Virus record (IMG/VR): IMGVR_UViG_3300039412_000400
Coordinates: 1-53,143 of that record
Strand: one strand, 5' to 3'
Source of the DNA: a virus
Length of the DNA stretch: 53,143 nucleotides
Shown here in pieces: positions 51,252-53,143 of the stretch. The stretch's first letter is position 1. Every line of letters begins with the position of its first letter. Below the pieces are notes generated by a model that saw only the letters and a program-made list of their open reading frames with translations, was not told the DNA's origin and made no database searches. The position numbers and the translations under genes are program-made.

Positions 51252-53048
51252 GTGCCAACCGTTTATAATGCTGTGCGATTAAACCTTGTGGATCAGGCAC
51301 TTGACATCGCCGGTTCATTATCACAAAATTCAACAATGACGCTAATTAATGAGCCAGCGGGCATTGGACTACCTCTTACTGGTCAGGCAGGTTCCGGAGC
51401 CACTGTTGCGTCAATAAATGCTGGTGATGTAACAATTACTGGCTTAACAGGTATGACGGCTGATTCTGTCGGTCATTTCTTGGGGATATCAGGCGCAACA
51501 AATACCACAAATGATGGATATTTCCTAATTGATGGATATAATAGCGCAACATCGGTTAATATTGTTAATACAAATGCTGTTCTTGGCGATAGTTTTGCAT
51601 GGTGCGAATGCTATTCTTATAGCTTGCTTGCTGACTTAAACTATGAACGAACGGATCGTACTTTAATTAAGGGCGTTCCTTATTATGATCCAATTCCAAC
51701 ATATCAGCGTCCAACAGCCATTGGTACAAATGTTCCTGCCAATTTATCTAATATTGCCGGCTGTACAACAGATGCAGTTGCATATTGCGTTAACCGAGCA
51801 TTCTATGGTGTTCAGGTAAATCCTGGCGATCTGAAAGAAACGATTACTGCTACGGGAATGTTAAAACACGCCGATGCAGTTGATCAAACAGGTATTCCTT
51901 GCTTCGATTCTGGTCCATTTGCCGGTGACTGGAACTCTTGCTACGTTCATGTTGTAGATGGCTATCAAGAAGGTATTGAGTTTAGCGTTTTGGCAGGCGT
52001 GCATCAAGGTGAGAGAATCTTTGGTATTACATATGCAGGTGCAACCGGAACTTCAAAAGACTCGGTTGAAGTTCATTTCTATTCGGCACCATGGCAGTTA
52101 AATTATGCAACAAATGCAACTCCATATGAGTGGGAATCTGGACAGGATGGATATGCCAACTTCCTATATGGCTACAACGAGCGCCTTGATAGCATGGATA
52201 AGAACGCTTTAAGAACTGTTCCAACTCTTGGTATTCTTGTTGATGCTCAAATGGAAAGCCAGATTAATAATATCATCGAGACCATTGGTTCATTTGATGG
52301 TTATACAAGCCTTGCTGGCCTATTAACAAATCTTGGCGAATACTATCCGTTCTATCATCTAAATACAGCAACTCCAACTGTTGTTGATGCTCTTAATATC
52401 CTAAATCAACAGGACGGCGACAATACCTTTACAGGTAATATTTATGGTGGCGGAACACTACTTGAAGACGGCTATACCACAACCTATAACTTAAACGTTT
52501 TAGGTGCCAATTTAGGTGTAAATACCAATTATACCGAAGGTAGTTTCAATACTGGCACTTTGCTTGTTGATGGTTACAGCATTACACAACTATTGCAGCT
52601 CTTGGGCTCAAACATCGGTGATAACACCAATTATTCTGGTGGAAACGTTTCTGATGGTTACTCAATTACTCAAAGTATACAATACTTTAACCAGACAATT
52701 GGATATTATGGAAACTTTACTGGCTCAGTTCTTAATGATGGATATTCGATTTCACAGAACTTGCAGCAACTTGCTAATTCAATTACGACATCAACCACCA
52801 CTCGCTATATTGATAGAATAACAGGTGGAGATGTATCAGCAAATACACCTCGTACTCTTCCGGGCGGTGCAACATATACATTAGATGGTACCGGAAATGG
52901 CGCAAATCTCTTTGTATATACTCGCGGACTTCTCAGAGACCCAGGACCAGTTTCTGGCTCAAATGATTATACAGAAACGAGCACCACGTCTGTAACGTTC
53001 TATACCAAGCTAAAAAACGGTGATCATATTAACTATTTCATCAAGTAA
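51252..53048 (+). CDS. fibre-like virion protein with C-terminal repeats
   Basis: 598 aa, starting at GTG with AGGA (51240-51243) upstream and no better ATG. The protein is rich in Gly, Asn, Thr, Tyr and Asp and mostly beta. Near the C-terminus at least three 30-40-residue units repeat the order DGY[ST]xT, then LxxL and LGxNxGxNTNY (about 415-515), like shaft repeats in phage fibres. An N-terminal domain with GDVTITGLTGM has the look of an adhesion or baseplate module. A surface fibre or collar role is inferred from repeats and composition. Confidence 0.72.
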   Translation: MPTVYNAVRLNLVDQALDIAGSLSQNSTMTLINEPAGIGLPLTGQAGSGATVASINAGDVTITGLTGMTADSVGHFLGISGATNTTNDGYFLIDGYNSATSVNIVNTNAVLGDSFAWCECYSYSLLADLNYERTDRTLIKGVPYYDPIPTYQRPTAIGTNVPANLSNIAGCTTDAVAYCVNRAFYGVQVNPGDLKETITATGMLKHADAVDQTGIPCFDSGPFAGDWNSCYVHVVDGYQEGIEFSVLAGVHQGERIFGITYAGATGTSKDSVEVHFYSAPWQLNYATNATPYEWESGQDGYANFLYGYNERLDSMDKNALRTVPTLGILVDAQMESQINNIIETIGSFDGYTSLAGLLTNLGEYYPFYHLNTATPTVVDALNILNQQDGDNTFTGNIYGGGTLLEDGYTTTYNLNVLGANLGVNTNYTEGSFNTGTLLVDGYSITQLLQLLGSNIGDNTNYSGGNVSDGYSITQSIQYFNQTIGYYGNFTGSVLNDGYSISQNLQQLANSITTSTTTRYIDRITGGDVSANTPRTLPGGATYTLDGTGNGANLFVYTRGLLRDPGPVSGSNDYTETSTTSVTFYTKLKNGDHINYFIK

Positions 53049-53143
53049 GTAATTAGGTGAACTACTCATCGCCTAAAGGCGAGAGCTTCTTGGATCGTCA
53101 TTGATCCAACATATGACGGTTGAGCCATCATAGCCTGTCCCAG
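53049..53143 (+). other. two hairpins at window edge, possible mobile-element or guide-RNA end
   Basis: After the stop, a GAACTACTC segment leads into a hairpin CTC-A-TCGCC / TAAA / GGCGA-GAG (53065-53085), then CTTC, then a second hairpin TTGGATC / GATCCAA (53090-53096 with 53103-53109). The first matches by memory the end hairpin of IS200/IS605-type elements. Nothing beyond the edge can be seen. Confidence 0.35.

Noticed and set aside
1-53143. tRNA genes
   Set aside because: No cloverleaf with a GGTTCRA-type T-loop and paired acceptor ends was found by eye; a tRNAscan run would be decisive.

Overview
The window is a stretch of a large, AT-rich tailed-phage genome (Caudoviricetes, HK97-fold capsid). 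The evidence is a phage-type recombination and replication block at the left, then a large terminase, portal, prohead protease with scaffold, major capsid protein and a long run of virion proteins. I see no rRNA, tRNA, CRISPR array or bacterial housekeeping operon. The standard genetic code works throughout. The host cannot be read from the sequence. The size of the structural region and of single proteins (1202 aa) suggests a large or jumbo phage.

Layout. (1) 1-9.7 kb, replication, recombination and expression, all on the + strand: zinc-ribbon protein, possible UvsY-like mediator, RecA/UvsX recombinase, winged-helix protein, gp32-like SSB, RuvC-like resolvase, DnaJ, zinc-ribbon protein, TOPRIM primase core, sigma-region-4-like protein and a double-HNH endonuclease, closed by a strong terminator at 9762-9794. 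(2) 9.9-20.5 kb, a long operon of mostly unrecognised virion or assembly proteins, including a CCA-adding/poly(A)-polymerase-like protein fused to a papain/transglutaminase-like segment. (3) 20.5-35.3 kb, packaging and head: terminase, portal, a lytic transglycosylase, a CX5R phosphatase, a 1202-aa prohead protease/scaffold, a Lys/Ala-rich basic protein and two small paralogues. (4) 35.3-49.7 kb, single-gene or short structural transcription units with homing endonuclease genes between them (LAGLIDADG, GIY-YIG, double HNH, and a LAGLIDADG-adenine methyltransferase fusion). The structural genes here include a putative ejection-protein operon, two tandem paralogous surface proteins and the major capsid protein. 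(5) 49.8-53 kb, more virion proteins ending with a repeat-bearing fibre-like protein. The last 95 bases contain two hairpins that may be the edge of an IS200/IS605- or IscB-type element.

Regulation. Two recurring upstream motifs appear. GTTATATA (TATATA as a -10, often with an extended TG) lies before the replication-side genes and before five of the six free-standing homing endonuclease genes. [GCA][CT]AATA[AT]T-N4-[CT]AT lies before structural units including terminase, ejection genes, both surface-protein paralogues and the major capsid protein. These look like an early/middle class and a late class. Several genes (ruvC-like, HNH at 8441, terminase) start about where transcription would start and have no Shine-Dalgarno, so they may be leaderless. 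Two homing endonuclease genes run convergently to structural genes and take their stop codons from inside the structural genes' terminator hairpins.

The most unusual single item is the 689-aa fusion of two helix-turn-helix units, a LAGLIDADG nuclease and a DNA adenine methyltransferase (47650-49719), which could be a self-protecting homing element.
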